Part shown: positions 33,996-43,994 of the stretch, piece after piece | Position numbering within the stretch: position 1 is the stretch's first letter | How the letters are laid out: each line of letters starts with the position of its first letter | Assembly (NCBI GenBank): GCA_046349615.1 | Contig: JAXMBZ010000010.1 | Span: forward strand, 62,001 to 126,000 | Length of the DNA stretch: 64,000 nucleotides | Source: JADJNY01 sp046349615 | Lineage (GTDB): Bacteria; Planctomycetota; UBA1135; GCA-002686595 | Direction: 5' to 3' | Translations under genes and position numbers: made by a program | Notes under the pieces: generated by a model | What the model was told of the DNA's origin: nothing | Seen by the model: only the letters and a program-made list of their open reading frames with translations | Databases searched by the model: none

Positions 33996-36434
33996 ATGTC
34001 GCGCACGCTCCTCGTCCAGCTCTCCCTCACGCTCCGGAACTCGTCCGCCTCGCTCACGGCGCGCACCCTCGCGCTCGTCGTCGTGAGCGGCCTCGCGCTC
34101 GCGGCGCCGCAGTCGCTCGCCGAGCCGCTGCGCGCGGTGCCCTTCACCGCCGTCGAGCTCACCGATCCGTTCCTTGCGCCGCGGATGGAGACCTGTCGCA
34201 AGGTCGTCATCCCCGCGTGCCTCGACCAGTGCGAGCGCACGGGCCGCCTCGCGAACTTCGCCGTCGCCGCGGGCCGCGTCGCGGGGAAGCACGTGGGCGC
34301 GCTCTACGACGACTCGGACGTCTACAAGGTGCTCGAGGGCGCCGCGTACGCGCTCGCGCACCGGCGCGACGCGAAGCTCGAACATCGCGTCGACGCGATC
34401 GTCGCCGACATCGCGGCGGCGCAGCGCGAGGACGGGTACCTGAACACCTACGTGCAGCTCGTGAAGCCGGACGAGCGCTGGAAGGACATGGCGTTCGGGC
34501 ACGAGCTCTACTGCGCGGGCCACCTGATCGAAGCCGCGGTCGCGTACGCGCGCGCGACGGGCAAGGACGCGCTCCTCGCCGTCGCGCGCAAGCTCGCCGA
34601 CCGCATCGACGCGGACTTCGGTCCGGGGAAGCGCCTCGATCCGTGCGGGCATCCGGAGATCGAGCTCGCGCTCGTCGAACTCGCGCGGTACACGGGCGAG
34701 GAGCGCTATGCGAAGCTCGCGCGCTTCTTCGTCGAGCAGCGCGGCAGTCGCAAGGGCCGCGCGTCGTTCGGCGAGTACGCGCAGGACCACCTCCCGGTGC
34801 GCGAGCAGACGGAGATCGTCGGGCACGCCGTGCGCGCGATGTACCTGTACTCCGGGATGGCCGACGTCGCCGCGTGGTTCCACGACGAGAGCCTTCTGAA
34901 GCCGTCGTTCGCGATCTGGGACGACTTGATCACGACGAAGACGTACGTCACGGGCGGCATCGGCAGCTCCGCGGCGAACGAGGGCTTCACGAAGGCCTTC
35001 GACCTGCCGAACGACTCCGCGTACTGCGAGACGTGCGCGTCGATCGGGATGCTCCTCTGGAACCACCGCCTCTTCCTCGCGACGGGGCGCACGGACGTGC
35101 TCGACGTCGCGGAGCGCGAGCTCTACAACGCGATCCCCGCGGGGCTGTCGCTCTCGGGCGACCGCTCCTTCTACGGGAACCCGCTCGAGAGCCGCGGCGA
35201 GCACGAGCGCGTGCCGTGGTTCGACTGTTCGTGCTGTCCGACGAACCTCGCGCGCACGCTGCCGAGCCTCGGCCGCTACGTGTACGCGACCGCGAAGGAC
35301 CGGCTCTACGTCGCGCTCTACGCGCAGAACGACGCGCGGTTCGAGGTCGCGGGCACGCCGGTGCGCGTCGCGCAGAAGACGCGGATGCCGTGGGACGGGC
35401 ACGTCGAGCTCACCGTCTCGCCGGAGCGGCCGACCGAGTTCGAGCTCTGGCTGCGCGTGCCCGGTTGGGCCGCGGGCGTGTCCCTCGTCGCGCCGCCCGT
35501 CCCCGCGGGGACGCCCGTCGACGCGTCGATCTTCCCGCGCGAGGAACGCGGGCCCGGTTTCGCGTGGCGCGTGTTGAAGCGCACGTGGAAGCGCGGCGAC
35601 GTCGTCACGGTCGACTTCGGGCTCGACACGAAGCGCGTGCACGCCGACCCGAAGGTCGAGGCGGACGTCGGGCGCGTCGCGCTCCAGCGCGGACCGATCG
35701 TGTACGCGTTCGAAGGCGTCGACAACGACGGGCGCGCGCGCAGCCTCGTGCTGCCGGAGACGAGCGCGCAGATCGACGCGCTCTGGAAGTCGGAGTGGCT
35801 CGGCGGCGTGACGGTGCTCGCGACGAAGGGCGAGCGCGTGCGCGATTCCGATCCGTTCGCGGCGATCACCGAGCCGACGCCGCTCGTCGCGATCCCGTAC
35901 GCGACGTGGGCGAACCGCGGGAAGGGCGAGATGGTCGTGTGGATCGCCGAGGACGCGGCGCGCGCCGCGCGGCCGGGTGAGGGCGTGCGCCTCGCGCGCT
36001 CGTCGACGACGCTCCTGCGCGCGTCGCACTGCTTCGCGAACGACACGCTCGCTGCGCTCGACGACGGCGTGCTCGGGAAGGGCTCGGGCGACGAGTCCAT
36101 CCCGCGCTTCACGTTCTGGCCGAAGCAGGGGACGCAGTGGGTCGAGCTCGACACGAAGGAGCCGAAGACCTACGCGGGCGTCGCGGTGCAGTGGTTCGAC
36201 GACACGGGCCGCGGCGCGTGCCGCGTGCCGAAGAGTTGGCGCGCGCTGTGGAAGGACGGGACGGAGTGGAAGCCCGTCGAGCTCGCGTCCGGCAGCTTCG
36301 GCGTCGCGAAGGACGCGCTGAACGAAGCGCGCTTCGCGCCGGTGACGACGCGCGCGCTGCGGCTCGAGGTCGAGCTCGCGGACGGCGTGTCGGGCGGGCT
36401 CCTCGAGTGGCGCGTCGACGAGGGCGGGAAGTGA
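33996..36434 (+). CDS. GH127 family beta-L-arabinofuranosidase-like glycosidase
   Basis: 812-aa exported glycoside hydrolase (formerly DUF1680), acting on beta-L-arabinofuranose or related plant or algal sugars. A long N-terminal signal (about 1-42, ending PQSLA) precedes the (alpha/alpha)6 barrel. The zinc-thiolate active site of GH127 is conserved: E345 and C347 in SAYCETCASIG, C413 and C414 in FDCSCCPTNLAR, equivalent to Glu338, Cys340, Cys417 and Cys418 of the characterised Bifidobacterium enzyme. Beta-sandwich domains follow, with an extra C-terminal domain of about 130 aa (FWPKQGTQWVELDTKEP...). The start at 33996 follows a 55-bp gap. Its stop overlaps the DUF72 start (GTGA). Confidence 0.92.
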   Translation: MSRTLLVQLSLTLRNSSASLTARTLALVVVSGLALAAPQSLAEPLRAVPFTAVELTDPFLAPRMETCRKVVIPACLDQCERTGRLANFAVAAGRVAGKHVGALYDDSDVYKVLEGAAYALAHRRDAKLEHRVDAIVADIAAAQREDGYLNTYVQLVKPDERWKDMAFGHELYCAGHLIEAAVAYARATGKDALLAVARKLADRIDADFGPGKRLDPCGHPEIELALVELARYTGEERYAKLARFFVEQRGSRKGRASFGEYAQDHLPVREQTEIVGHAVRAMYLYSGMADVAAWFHDESLLKPSFAIWDDLITTKTYVTGGIGSSAANEGFTKAFDLPNDSAYCETCASIGMLLWNHRLFLATGRTDVLDVAERELYNAIPAGLSLSGDRSFYGNPLESRGEHERVPWFDCSCCPTNLARTLPSLGRYVYATAKDRLYVALYAQNDARFEVAGTPVRVAQKTRMPWDGHVELTVSPERPTEFELWLRVPGWAAGVSLVAPPVPAGTPVDASIFPREERGPGFAWRVLKRTWKRGDVVTVDFGLDTKRVHADPKVEADVGRVALQRGPIVYAFEGVDNDGRARSLVLPETSAQIDALWKSEWLGGVTVLATKGERVRDSDPFAAITEPTPLVAIPYATWANRGKGEMVVWIAEDAARAARPGEGVRLARSSTTLLRASHCFANDTLAALDDGVLGKGSGDESIPRFTFWPKQGTQWVELDTKEPKTYAGVAVQWFDDTGRGACRVPKSWRALWKDGTEWKPVELASGSFGVAKDALNEARFAPVTTRALRLEVELADGVSGGLLEWRVDEGGK

Positions 36435-37312
36435 GCGACGGAGCGCGCTTCCTGTACGGCACGTCGAGCTGGTCCGAGAAGACCTGGGACGGCGTGTTCT
36501 ACCCGCGCGGCACCAAGCCGGGCGACTACCTCGCCTTCTACTCGCGCCAGTTCCGCGCCGTCGAGGCCGACTCGACCTACTACGCGATCCCGCCGCGGGA
36601 GCGCGTGCTCTCCTGGCGCACGAAGACGCCGTCCGGGTTCCGCGTCGCCGCGAAGTTCCCGCGCACGATCGTGCACGGCGGCGACGGCGAGCGTCCCGAC
36701 GGCGCGCGCGTGCTCGCGCTCGAGCACGTCGGGAAGGACGTCGAGCGCTTCCTCGACGTGATGACCGCGCTCGGCGACAAGCTCGGACCGCTCGTGCTCC
36801 AGTTCCCGTATTTCAACCAGACGGCGTTCAAGACCCCCGAGCCGTTCCTCGAGCGCCTCGACCGCTTCCTCGAGGCGCTCCCCGTCGGCCCGCGCATCGC
36901 GGTCGAGGTGCGCAACAAGGCGTGGGTCGGCGCGCCGCTGCTCGACCTCCTGCGCAAGCACCGCGCCGCGTTCGCGCTCGTCGACCTCGTCTACATGCCG
37001 CCGCCGTGGGAGTTCGCGCGTCACCACGACCTCCTCACGACGGACTTCGCGTACGTGCGCCTGATCGGCGACCGCAAGGCGGTCGAGGAGCGCACCGAGA
37101 GCTTCGACCGCATCGTGCTCGACCACGGCGAGCGCCTCGCGCACTGGGCGACGTACCTGCAAGGCGTCCTGCCGCGCGTGCGCGAGACCTTCGCCTTCGC
37201 GAACAACCACTTCGCGGGCCACGGCCCGGCGACGATCCGCGACCTCGCGCACCGGATGGACGCGGAGACGGCGCCGCTCGCGGCGGACGAGACGGGCTGG
37301 GACGCGCGCTGA
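36431..37312 (+). CDS. DUF72 (YecE-like) TIM-barrel protein
   Basis: 293-aa cytosolic protein of the DUF72 family. Characteristic stretches are FLYGTSSWSEKTWDGVFYP at the N-terminus, YSRQFRAVEADSTYYAIPP, FRVAAKFPRTIVHGG, LGPLVLQFPYF, IAVEVRNKAWV and ETFAFANNHFAGHGPATI near the end, all conserved in YecE relatives. The fold is a TIM barrel; the reaction is unknown. The GTG start at 36431 overlaps the stop of the glycosidase, so the two are translationally coupled, suggesting a shared role or shared regulation. Confidence 0.9.
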   Translation: MSDGARFLYGTSSWSEKTWDGVFYPRGTKPGDYLAFYSRQFRAVEADSTYYAIPPRERVLSWRTKTPSGFRVAAKFPRTIVHGGDGERPDGARVLALEHVGKDVERFLDVMTALGDKLGPLVLQFPYFNQTAFKTPEPFLERLDRFLEALPVGPRIAVEVRNKAWVGAPLLDLLRKHRAAFALVDLVYMPPPWEFARHHDLLTTDFAYVRLIGDRKAVEERTESFDRIVLDHGERLAHWATYLQGVLPRVRETFAFANNHFAGHGPATIRDLAHRMDAETAPLAADETGWDAR

Positions 37313-37407
37313 CCGGAGGGTCGCGCCAAGTTCGCGAGCGGGCGCGCCGTTCGTGCGCGCGCCGCGCTGGAGTTCCGGCGGGCCGCTCCGCATCCTTGCC
37401 GACGACC

Positions 37408-40400
37408 ATGAAACGACTTCTCGCCCTGCCGCTCCTCGCCCTCCTCGCGTGCACGTTCGCGTCCTCGACGCCGGAGGCGCGCGCTGCGCGGCCTGCTGCG
37501 TCCGAGGGTTCCGCCGCGCGGGAGGTCGGCGCGGCGATCGAGGCCTCCTCGGCGCGCGCACCGGCGTCGGGGACGAATCAGGCCGCGCGTTCCGGGCTCC
37601 CGCGACTCACGGGCGACGCCGCCGCAGTCCAGGCGCGCGCCGAAGCGCGCGAGACCGAAGGCGCGTGGGAGCTCGCGCGCCGCGAGTGGGCGACGCTCGA
37701 CCTCGCGAAGCTCGACGACGTGGCGCGGCGCTTCGTGCGCTTCCGTCGCGCCGACTGCGCGTGGCGCTCGCTCGCGTCGACGAACGAAGCGGACGACAGC
37801 GGCCTCGTCGCCGCGAAGAAGGAGCTCACGGAGCTCCAGAATGCGGTCGAGCGGCCCGAGCTCCGCGACGAGCTCTGGGCGCGCGTCGAGGAGTCGCTCG
37901 CCGACTTCCACTGGCTCCCGCGCAACCGTCAGGACTGGGGGCAGGCCTGGCCGCACTACTCGAACGCGCTCGACTGGTGGGCCGGCGCGAAGGACGTCGA
38001 GGCGGCGCGCGCGCGCTACCTCGCGATGGTCTGGCGCATGGCGTGGCCGCAGGACCAGCTCGCGCGCGGCTCGTGGTGGGCGCGCCAGGTCCCGATCGAC
38101 GTGCTCGCGAACGCGATGTCGATCGCGAAGACGAAGGACGATCAGGCGCGCGCGAAGTACCTCTTCGCCGCGAGCGTGCGCTGGAACGGCGGGAGCTACG
38201 AGCGCACGCGTCAGGCGTTCGGCGCGCTCGAGTCCGCGCTCGAGCTCGGCAAGGGCACGCCGTGGTACGACGACGCGCTGTGGGACCTCGCGCAGTGGGC
38301 CGAGTCGCCGGGCATCCCCGACGTCGGCGAGGACGGGAACTGGCGCTACGTGCCCGACTATCCGAAGGCGCTCGCGCTCTACCGCCGCTACGTCGAGGAA
38401 TTCCAGAAGGGCCAGGCCGCGCGCTGGGACGACGCGAAGCAGGGGATCGAGCGCATCACGCGCGTCGAGGTCTCCGTCGCCGTGCCGAGCGCGTTCCTGC
38501 CCGGCTCCGAAGCCGGTTTCACGCTCGCGTGGCGCAACGCGGCGAAGGTCGACGTCGCGCTCTACGCGCTCGACCTCGCGAACGCCGTCGACCTCGCGAG
38601 CGAGCAGGACACGAGCGCGTCCGCGTGGCTCGAGCGCGTCTCGACCGCGGGCCGCGAGCGCGTGCGCTCGTTCACGCACGAGACGAAGGACGACGGGAAG
38701 CACGTGCCCGGCTCGACCGAGCTCGACCTCGGCGCCGCGCTCGCGCCCGGCGCGTACTTGCTCGAAGCGACCGCGGGCGGTGCGCGCTCACGTGAGCTCG
38801 TCCTCGTCGGACGCACGCAGATCGTGCTCAAGGCCGGGGACGAGCGCGCGCTCGCGTGGGTGTGCGACGCCTTGACGAGCGAGCCCGTCGCGAACGCGAA
38901 GCTCGTCGTGTGGGAGCACGTCTACGACGGGAAGCGCTGGAGCTGGGCGCGCACCGCCGGGACCTCCGCGGCGGACGGCACGTTCACCGCGGCGCTCTCG
39001 CCCTTGCGCGCGAACGGGAACCGTTCGGAGCTGCTCGTGTTCGCCGCGCTCGGCGAGCGCGAGTCGGTCGCGATCGGCGGCACCGCGTGGGAGCGCGGAC
39101 GCGACGACGGATGGAAGCTCTACGCCGTCACGGACCGGCCCGTCTACCGCCCGGAGAACACGGTGCAGTGGAAGCTGACGGCGCGCGCGGAGCGCGACGG
39201 CCGAATGACGACGCCCGCGGGTTCGCGGCTCGGCTACGAGCTCTTCGATCCGCGCGGGACGTCGGTGAAGAAGGGCGAGCTCGTGCTGAACGCGTTCGGT
39301 TCCGCGTGGGCCGAGCTCGCGCTCGACGCCACGATGGCGCTCGGCGAGTACCGCGCGCAGTTCACGGTGAAGGAGCCCGGCTCCGAGCGCGGAATCGGCG
39401 GCGCGACGCTCTTCCGCCTCGAGGAGTACAAGCTGCCCGAGTTCGAGGTGACGCTCGCGACGCCGATCGTCGACGGCAAGGCGAAGCTCTACCGCCTCGG
39501 CGAGCGCGTCGAGTGCGACCTCGTCGCGCGCACGTACTTCGGCGCGCCCGTCGGCGGCGCGGACGTCGAGGTCGTCGTCTACCAGCGGCCGTTCTGGCGG
39601 CGCTGGACCGACGCGCGCGAGTACCCGTGGTGCTACGCGACGGACGATTCGTGGCGCTGGGGGCGGTGGAACAAGGGCTCGCAGGTGACGAGCGTCACGG
39701 CGAAGACCGACGCCGAAGGCAAGGCGCGCATCGCGTTCGACACGCCCGAGGGCGGCGGTCAGGACCTCGAGTACACGCTCGAAGCGCGCGTCACCGACGC
39801 GTCGCGGCGCGAGATCCGCAGTGAACAATCGATCCGCGTCACGCAGCGCGCGTACGACGTGCGCACGAAGCTCGCGCACCAGCTCGCGCGTCCCGGCGAC
39901 CGCGTGACGGTCGAGTTCGAGGCGCGCGACGCGAACGACGGCCCCGTGCAGGCGGAGGGCCGGGTGCGGCTCGAGCGCCGGCGCTTCGTCGAGGTGTGGC
40001 TCGATCCCAAGGGCGCGGAAGTGCGCGGCGCGGCGCTCGACCTCGCGCGCGCGTCCGACCTCGCGGTCCCGCTCGAGCACCGCGCGGGTTGGCGTTTGAA
40101 GAAGAGCGGCTACGAGGAGGAACTCGTCGCCGAGACCGTGCTCGCGACGAACGCGGAGGGCAAGGCGTCGTGGGCGGTCGTCGTGCCGACGGAAGGCAGC
40201 TACGTCGCGCGCTGGGGGAGCCGCGACGACCGGCGCCGTCCGATCCAGAGTGAAGGCGCGTTCTGGGTCGCGAGCGAAGCGACGCGCGACACGGGCTGGC
40301 GCTCGGGGCCGGTCGAGCTCGTCATCGATCAGGACACGTTCCATCTCGGCGACGATGCGCCGGTGATGATCGCGACCTCGACGTCGAACCGCTGGGTGCT

Positions 40401-43400
40401 CTTCACGCTCGAAGGCGAGCGGCTGCACTCGTTCCAGGTCGTGCACGTCGAAGGGACGGCGAAGCTCGTGCGCGTGCCGATCCGCGAGGAGCACCTGCCG
40501 AACCTCTGGCTCGGCGCGACGACGGTCGAGGCGGGCGAACTCGCGAGCGACGTGAAGGAGGTCGTCGTGCCGCCGACGCCGAAGTTCCTCACCGTCGAGG
40601 TGACGCCCGACGCGGCGCAGCACGAGCCCGGCGCTCCGGGCAAGCTCTCCGTGCTCGTCAAGGACGCGCGCGGCGAGCCCGTCGCGGCGGAGCTGACGCT
40701 CTCCGTCGTCGACGAGTCGGTGCTCGCGATCCAGTCCGAGTACGCCGGCGATCCGCGCCCGTTCTTCCACGGCGAGCGCCGGCGCCACGACGTGCAGTCG
40801 AGCGCGAGCACGGACTCGCGCTCGTTCCGCCGCTTCGTCAAGGACGCGAAGGGCCGGCTGCGCGACGAGCGCGAGACGTGGGCCGAGGGCTCGGACGAGG
40901 ACGACACGCTGAGCGATCGCTCCGAGATGAAGGAGGAACTCGCCAAGAAGGACTCCGGCAGGCTCGGCGTTCGGGCCGGCGGCGCGAAGTCCCAGCTCCG
41001 CGCGGCCGGCGCGCCGGCGGCGAAGCCGGGCGGACCGTCGACGGGCGGTCCCGGAGGCCCGGTCGGCAGAGGGGAAGCGCTTTCGCTCGGGTTCGTGTCG
41101 AACGAGGCCGCGGACGCGTACGGGTCCGGCGGCGCGGAACCCGGCGGCGACGCGGGCGGGGGCGCGGTGCAGGTGCGCAGCGACTTCCGCGAGACCGCGC
41201 TCTGGAAGCCCGACGTCGTCACCGGCGCGGACGGACGCGGCGAGGCGACGTTCACGTACCCCGAATCGCTGACGCGTTGGAAGGCGACCGCGCGCGCGGT
41301 CACGGCGGACTCGAAGGCCGGCATCGCCACGACGACGACGCGCACGGCGAAGCCGCTGACGGCGCGTCTGCAGACGCCGCGCTTCCTCGTCGTCGGCGAC
41401 GAGGCCGTGCTCTCCGCGCTCGTCGACAACCAGACGGACGCGGCCGTCGACGCGAAGGCGGAGCTCGCGCTCGGCGGCCTGGCGCTCGTCGCGGACGCGC
41501 CGAAGTCGCTCTCGGTGCCCGCGCACGGGACCGTCCGCTTCGACTGGAAGGTGCGCGCGACGGACGCGGGCTCGGCGAAGCTGTCGCTCGTCGCGCGCGC
41601 GGGCGCGCTCTCGGACGGCATGACGCGGGCGCTGCCCGTGCTCGCGCACGGGATCGACGCGCAGGTCGCGCGCTCGGTGCGCGTCGCGGAGGGCGAGGTC
41701 GCGTTCACGCTCGACGTCCCCGCCGCGCGGCGCAAGCAGGACACGCGCTTCGAGGTCCAGGTCGCGCCGTCGCTCGCGGTGACGATGCTCGACGCGCTGC
41801 CGTACCTCGTCGACTACCCGTACGGCTGCACGGAACAGACGATGTCGCGCTTCCTGCCGGCCGCGATCGTCGCGAAGACGCTGAAGGACCGCGGGCTCTC
41901 CGCCGAGGACGCGCTGCAGCGCGCGTTCGGAGGCATCGAGCCCGAGACCGCGGCCGCGACGCATCCGAAGGGCAAGAAGTCGCTCGAGCTCCTCACGGAG
42001 ATCACGCGGCTCTCGCTCGAGCGGCTCTACGACTTCCAACACGCCGACGGCGGCTACGGTTGGTGGAAGCAGGGCGACGCCGACGCGTGGATGACCGCGT
42101 ACGTCGTGTGGGGGCTCGCGCTCGCCCGCGACGCGGGGCTCGACGTCGACGCGAACCGCCTCGCGCGGAGCGCGGAGTGGCTGAAGAAGGCGCTCGTCGA
42201 GGCGGAGGACGCGCCCGAGCTCCAGGCGTGGGAGCTGCACGCGCTCGCGGCGTGGTCGAAGGACGCGCGCGAGAGCGAGCTCGTCGACCGCGCGATCCAG
42301 AACCTGTGGGCGAAGAAGGACGGGCTCAACGCCTACGGTCGCGCGCTCTACGCGCTCGCGTGCCAGGGCTTCGGTCGCACGGACCGCGCGAAGACGATGC
42401 TCGACCTGCTCGTCAACGGCGTGCGGATCGACGAGACGCCCGACGTCGCGCGCATCGACCGCGGCGCGTCGCAGCACCACGCCGCGACGATGAAGACGGC
42501 GCACTGGGGCGCGGACGCCGTGTCGTGGCGCTGGACCGACTCGCGCGTCGAGTCGACGGCGTGCGCGCTGCGCGCGCTGATGGCGATCGATCCGAAGCAC
42601 GAGCTCGTCGAGCCCGTCATGGCGTGGCTCACGCAGAACCGCCGCGGCGCGCAGTGGTCGAACACGCGCGACACGGCGCTCGCGGTGCTCGCGCTGAACG
42701 CGTACCTCGAGACGAGCGGCGAGCTCGCGCGCGACCTCGAGTACGAGGTGTTCGTGAACGGGAAGAGCGCCGGCCGCGCGAAGCTCGCGGCGAAGGACCT
42801 CTTGACGGCGCCGGGCCGCTACACGGTCGGCGCGGAGCTCGTGAAGGACGGCGCGAACGAAGTGCGCGTGAAGCTCCTCTCGGGCACGGGGCCGCTCTAC
42901 GTCTCCGCGCGCGCGCGGTTCTTCAGCCTCGAGGAGCCGATCCCGTCGCGCGGGAGCCAGCTCTTCGCCGCGCGGCAGTACCACGCGCTCGCGAGCCGGC
43001 CGACGCTGCTCAAGGGCCCCGCGTACGACCGCGTCGCGTTGCTCGACCAGGGCACGGTGCGGAGCGGCGACCGCGTCGAGGTCGTGCTCACGCTCGAGGC
43101 GAAGAACGACCTCGAGTACCTCTTGATCGAGGACTTGAAGCCCGCGGGCTTCGAGGCCGTCGAGACGAAGAGCGGCGAATGGATGAGCGCGCGCGAACTC
43201 AAGGCGAGCGAGGTCGCGTACCGCTTCGGAAACGGCGCGCCGAGCGTCGCGCCCGATCCGGACGACGGCGCGCTCTACACGGGCCGTCAGCGCGGCGTGC
43301 ACCAGGAGCTGCGCGACCGCAAGGTGGCGTTCTTCGTCGACCGCTTGCCGCAGGGCGTGTGGGAGCTGCGCTACGTGCTGCGCGCGGAGGCGCCGGGCCG

Positions 43401-43509
43401 CTTCCACGCGCTCCCGGTGCTCGGCGAAGCGATGTACGTGCCCGAGATCCGCTGCAACGGCGCCGAGCTGCGCGTGACGGTGACCGAGCGTCCGGACGAC
43501 GGCGGTTGA
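37408..43509 (+). CDS. Bacterial alpha-2-macroglobulin-like lipoprotein
   Basis: 2033-aa envelope protein, the largest of the window. The signal MKRLLALPLLALLAC has a lipobox (LLAC), so it is probably membrane-anchored. An N-terminal helical region (about 60-350) precedes MG-type beta domains (YAVTDRPVYRPENTVQWKLTAR is MG2) and an A2M domain (SDFRETALWKPDVVTGADGRGEATFTYPES). The thioester motif is YGCTEQT with Cys1474 and Gln1477, variant of GCxEQ but chemically competent. An (alpha/alpha) thioester domain follows. A Gly/Pro/Ala-rich segment around residues 1150-1255 lies where a protease bait region is expected. Such proteins trap attacking proteases. The common partner gene pbpC is absent nearby. 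Confidence 0.9.
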   Translation: MKRLLALPLLALLACTFASSTPEARAARPAASEGSAAREVGAAIEASSARAPASGTNQAARSGLPRLTGDAAAVQARAEARETEGAWELARREWATLDLAKLDDVARRFVRFRRADCAWRSLASTNEADDSGLVAAKKELTELQNAVERPELRDELWARVEESLADFHWLPRNRQDWGQAWPHYSNALDWWAGAKDVEAARARYLAMVWRMAWPQDQLARGSWWARQVPIDVLANAMSIAKTKDDQARAKYLFAASVRWNGGSYERTRQAFGALESALELGKGTPWYDDALWDLAQWAESPGIPDVGEDGNWRYVPDYPKALALYRRYVEEFQKGQAARWDDAKQGIERITRVEVSVAVPSAFLPGSEAGFTLAWRNAAKVDVALYALDLANAVDLASEQDTSASAWLERVSTAGRERVRSFTHETKDDGKHVPGSTELDLGAALAPGAYLLEATAGGARSRELVLVGRTQIVLKAGDERALAWVCDALTSEPVANAKLVVWEHVYDGKRWSWARTAGTSAADGTFTAALSPLRANGNRSELLVFAALGERESVAIGGTAWERGRDDGWKLYAVTDRPVYRPENTVQWKLTARAERDGRMTTPAGSRLGYELFDPRGTSVKKGELVLNAFGSAWAELALDATMALGEYRAQFTVKEPGSERGIGGATLFRLEEYKLPEFEVTLATPIVDGKAKLYRLGERVECDLVARTYFGAPVGGADVEVVVYQRPFWRRWTDAREYPWCYATDDSWRWGRWNKGSQVTSVTAKTDAEGKARIAFDTPEGGGQDLEYTLEARVTDASRREIRSEQSIRVTQRAYDVRTKLAHQLARPGDRVTVEFEARDANDGPVQAEGRVRLERRRFVEVWLDPKGAEVRGAALDLARASDLAVPLEHRAGWRLKKSGYEEELVAETVLATNAEGKASWAVVVPTEGSYVARWGSRDDRRRPIQSEGAFWVASEATRDTGWRSGPVELVIDQDTFHLGDDAPVMIATSTSNRWVLFTLEGERLHSFQVVHVEGTAKLVRVPIREEHLPNLWLGATTVEAGELASDVKEVVVPPTPKFLTVEVTPDAAQHEPGAPGKLSVLVKDARGEPVAAELTLSVVDESVLAIQSEYAGDPRPFFHGERRRHDVQSSASTDSRSFRRFVKDAKGRLRDERETWAEGSDEDDTLSDRSEMKEELAKKDSGRLGVRAGGAKSQLRAAGAPAAKPGGPSTGGPGGPVGRGEALSLGFVSNEAADAYGSGGAEPGGDAGGGAVQVRSDFRETALWKPDVVTGADGRGEATFTYPESLTRWKATARAVTADSKAGIATTTTRTAKPLTARLQTPRFLVVGDEAVLSALVDNQTDAAVDAKAELALGGLALVADAPKSLSVPAHGTVRFDWKVRATDAGSAKLSLVARAGALSDGMTRALPVLAHGIDAQVARSVRVAEGEVAFTLDVPAARRKQDTRFEVQVAPSLAVTMLDALPYLVDYPYGCTEQTMSRFLPAAIVAKTLKDRGLSAEDALQRAFGGIEPETAAATHPKGKKSLELLTEITRLSLERLYDFQHADGGYGWWKQGDADAWMTAYVVWGLALARDAGLDVDANRLARSAEWLKKALVEAEDAPELQAWELHALAAWSKDARESELVDRAIQNLWAKKDGLNAYGRALYALACQGFGRTDRAKTMLDLLVNGVRIDETPDVARIDRGASQHHAATMKTAHWGADAVSWRWTDSRVESTACALRALMAIDPKHELVEPVMAWLTQNRRGAQWSNTRDTALAVLALNAYLETSGELARDLEYEVFVNGKSAGRAKLAAKDLLTAPGRYTVGAELVKDGANEVRVKLLSGTGPLYVSARARFFSLEEPIPSRGSQLFAARQYHALASRPTLLKGPAYDRVALLDQGTVRSGDRVEVVLTLEAKNDLEYLLIEDLKPAGFEAVETKSGEWMSARELKASEVAYRFGNGAPSVAPDPDDGALYTGRQRGVHQELRDRKVAFFVDRLPQGVWELRYVLRAEAPGRFHALPVLGEAMYVPEIRCNGAELRVTVTERPDDGG

Positions 43510-43545
43510 CGAGCGGAGCGTCGCGCCCGCGCGGCGCGTTCCCTA

Positions 43546-43578
43546 TCCTCCTCGCGCGCCCAACCGGCGCGAGGAGGA
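43546..43578 (+). promoter_or_regulatory. Perfect 12-bp hairpin covering the DUF1761 ribosome-binding site
   Basis: TCCTCCTCGCGC (43546-43557) pairs exactly with GCGCGAGGAGGA (43567-43578) around a 9-nt loop. The 3' arm is itself the Shine-Dalgarno (GAGGAGG), and the ATG is at 43583. In RNA this GC-rich stem would hide the ribosome-binding site unless opened by upstream ribosomes, heat or a factor. Confidence 0.7.
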
Positions 43579-43582
43579 GATC

Positions 43583-43987
43583 ATGGGCAACGTGAACGTG
43601 TGGGCCGTGCTCGTCGCGGCGCTGTCGAGCTTCCTGCTCGGCGGGCTCTGGTACTCGCCGGCGCTCTTCGGAAAGGTCTGGCAGGCGGAGACCGGCCGCG
43701 TGCAAGGCCGCGTGAACGAGAAGAAGCGCCATCCCGCGGGCGTGTTCGGCCTCTCGTTCGTGCTCGCGGTCGTCGCGGCGTTCTTCTTCGCGCGGATGCT
43801 GCCGGGCTCGAACGACCTCGTGCAGTGCGCGCGCACGGGCGCGAAGGTCGGCCTCGTGTTCGTCGCCGCGTCGTTCGGGATCAACTACGCGTTCGCGGGC
43901 AACACGTTCAAGCTCTGGCTCGTCGACGCGGGCTACCACGTCGTGCAGTTCACGCTGTTCGGCGTCGTGCTCGGGCTTTGGCGCTGA
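43583..43987 (+). CDS. DUF1761 membrane protein
   Basis: 134-aa integral membrane protein of the DUF1761 family. It opens NVWAVLVAALSSFLLGGLWYSPALFGKVW, the diagnostic N-terminal helix with its WYSP turn, and has three more hydrophobic segments (about 50-67, 84-101, 110-132). Function is unknown in the family. A very strong Shine-Dalgarno precedes the start but is buried in a perfect hairpin. The nitroreductase gene follows after 7 bp and would be co-transcribed. Confidence 0.85.
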   Translation: MGNVNVWAVLVAALSSFLLGGLWYSPALFGKVWQAETGRVQGRVNEKKRHPAGVFGLSFVLAVVAAFFFARMLPGSNDLVQCARTGAKVGLVFVAASFGINYAFAGNTFKLWLVDAGYHVVQFTLFGVVLGLWR

Positions 43988-43994
43988 CGGCGCG

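Noticed and set aside
38788..43407. A 1539-codon minus-strand open frame opposite the alpha-2-macroglobulin gene
   Set aside because: Low-complexity Arg/Glu/Ala composition and no family features; the plus-strand gene is unmistakable.
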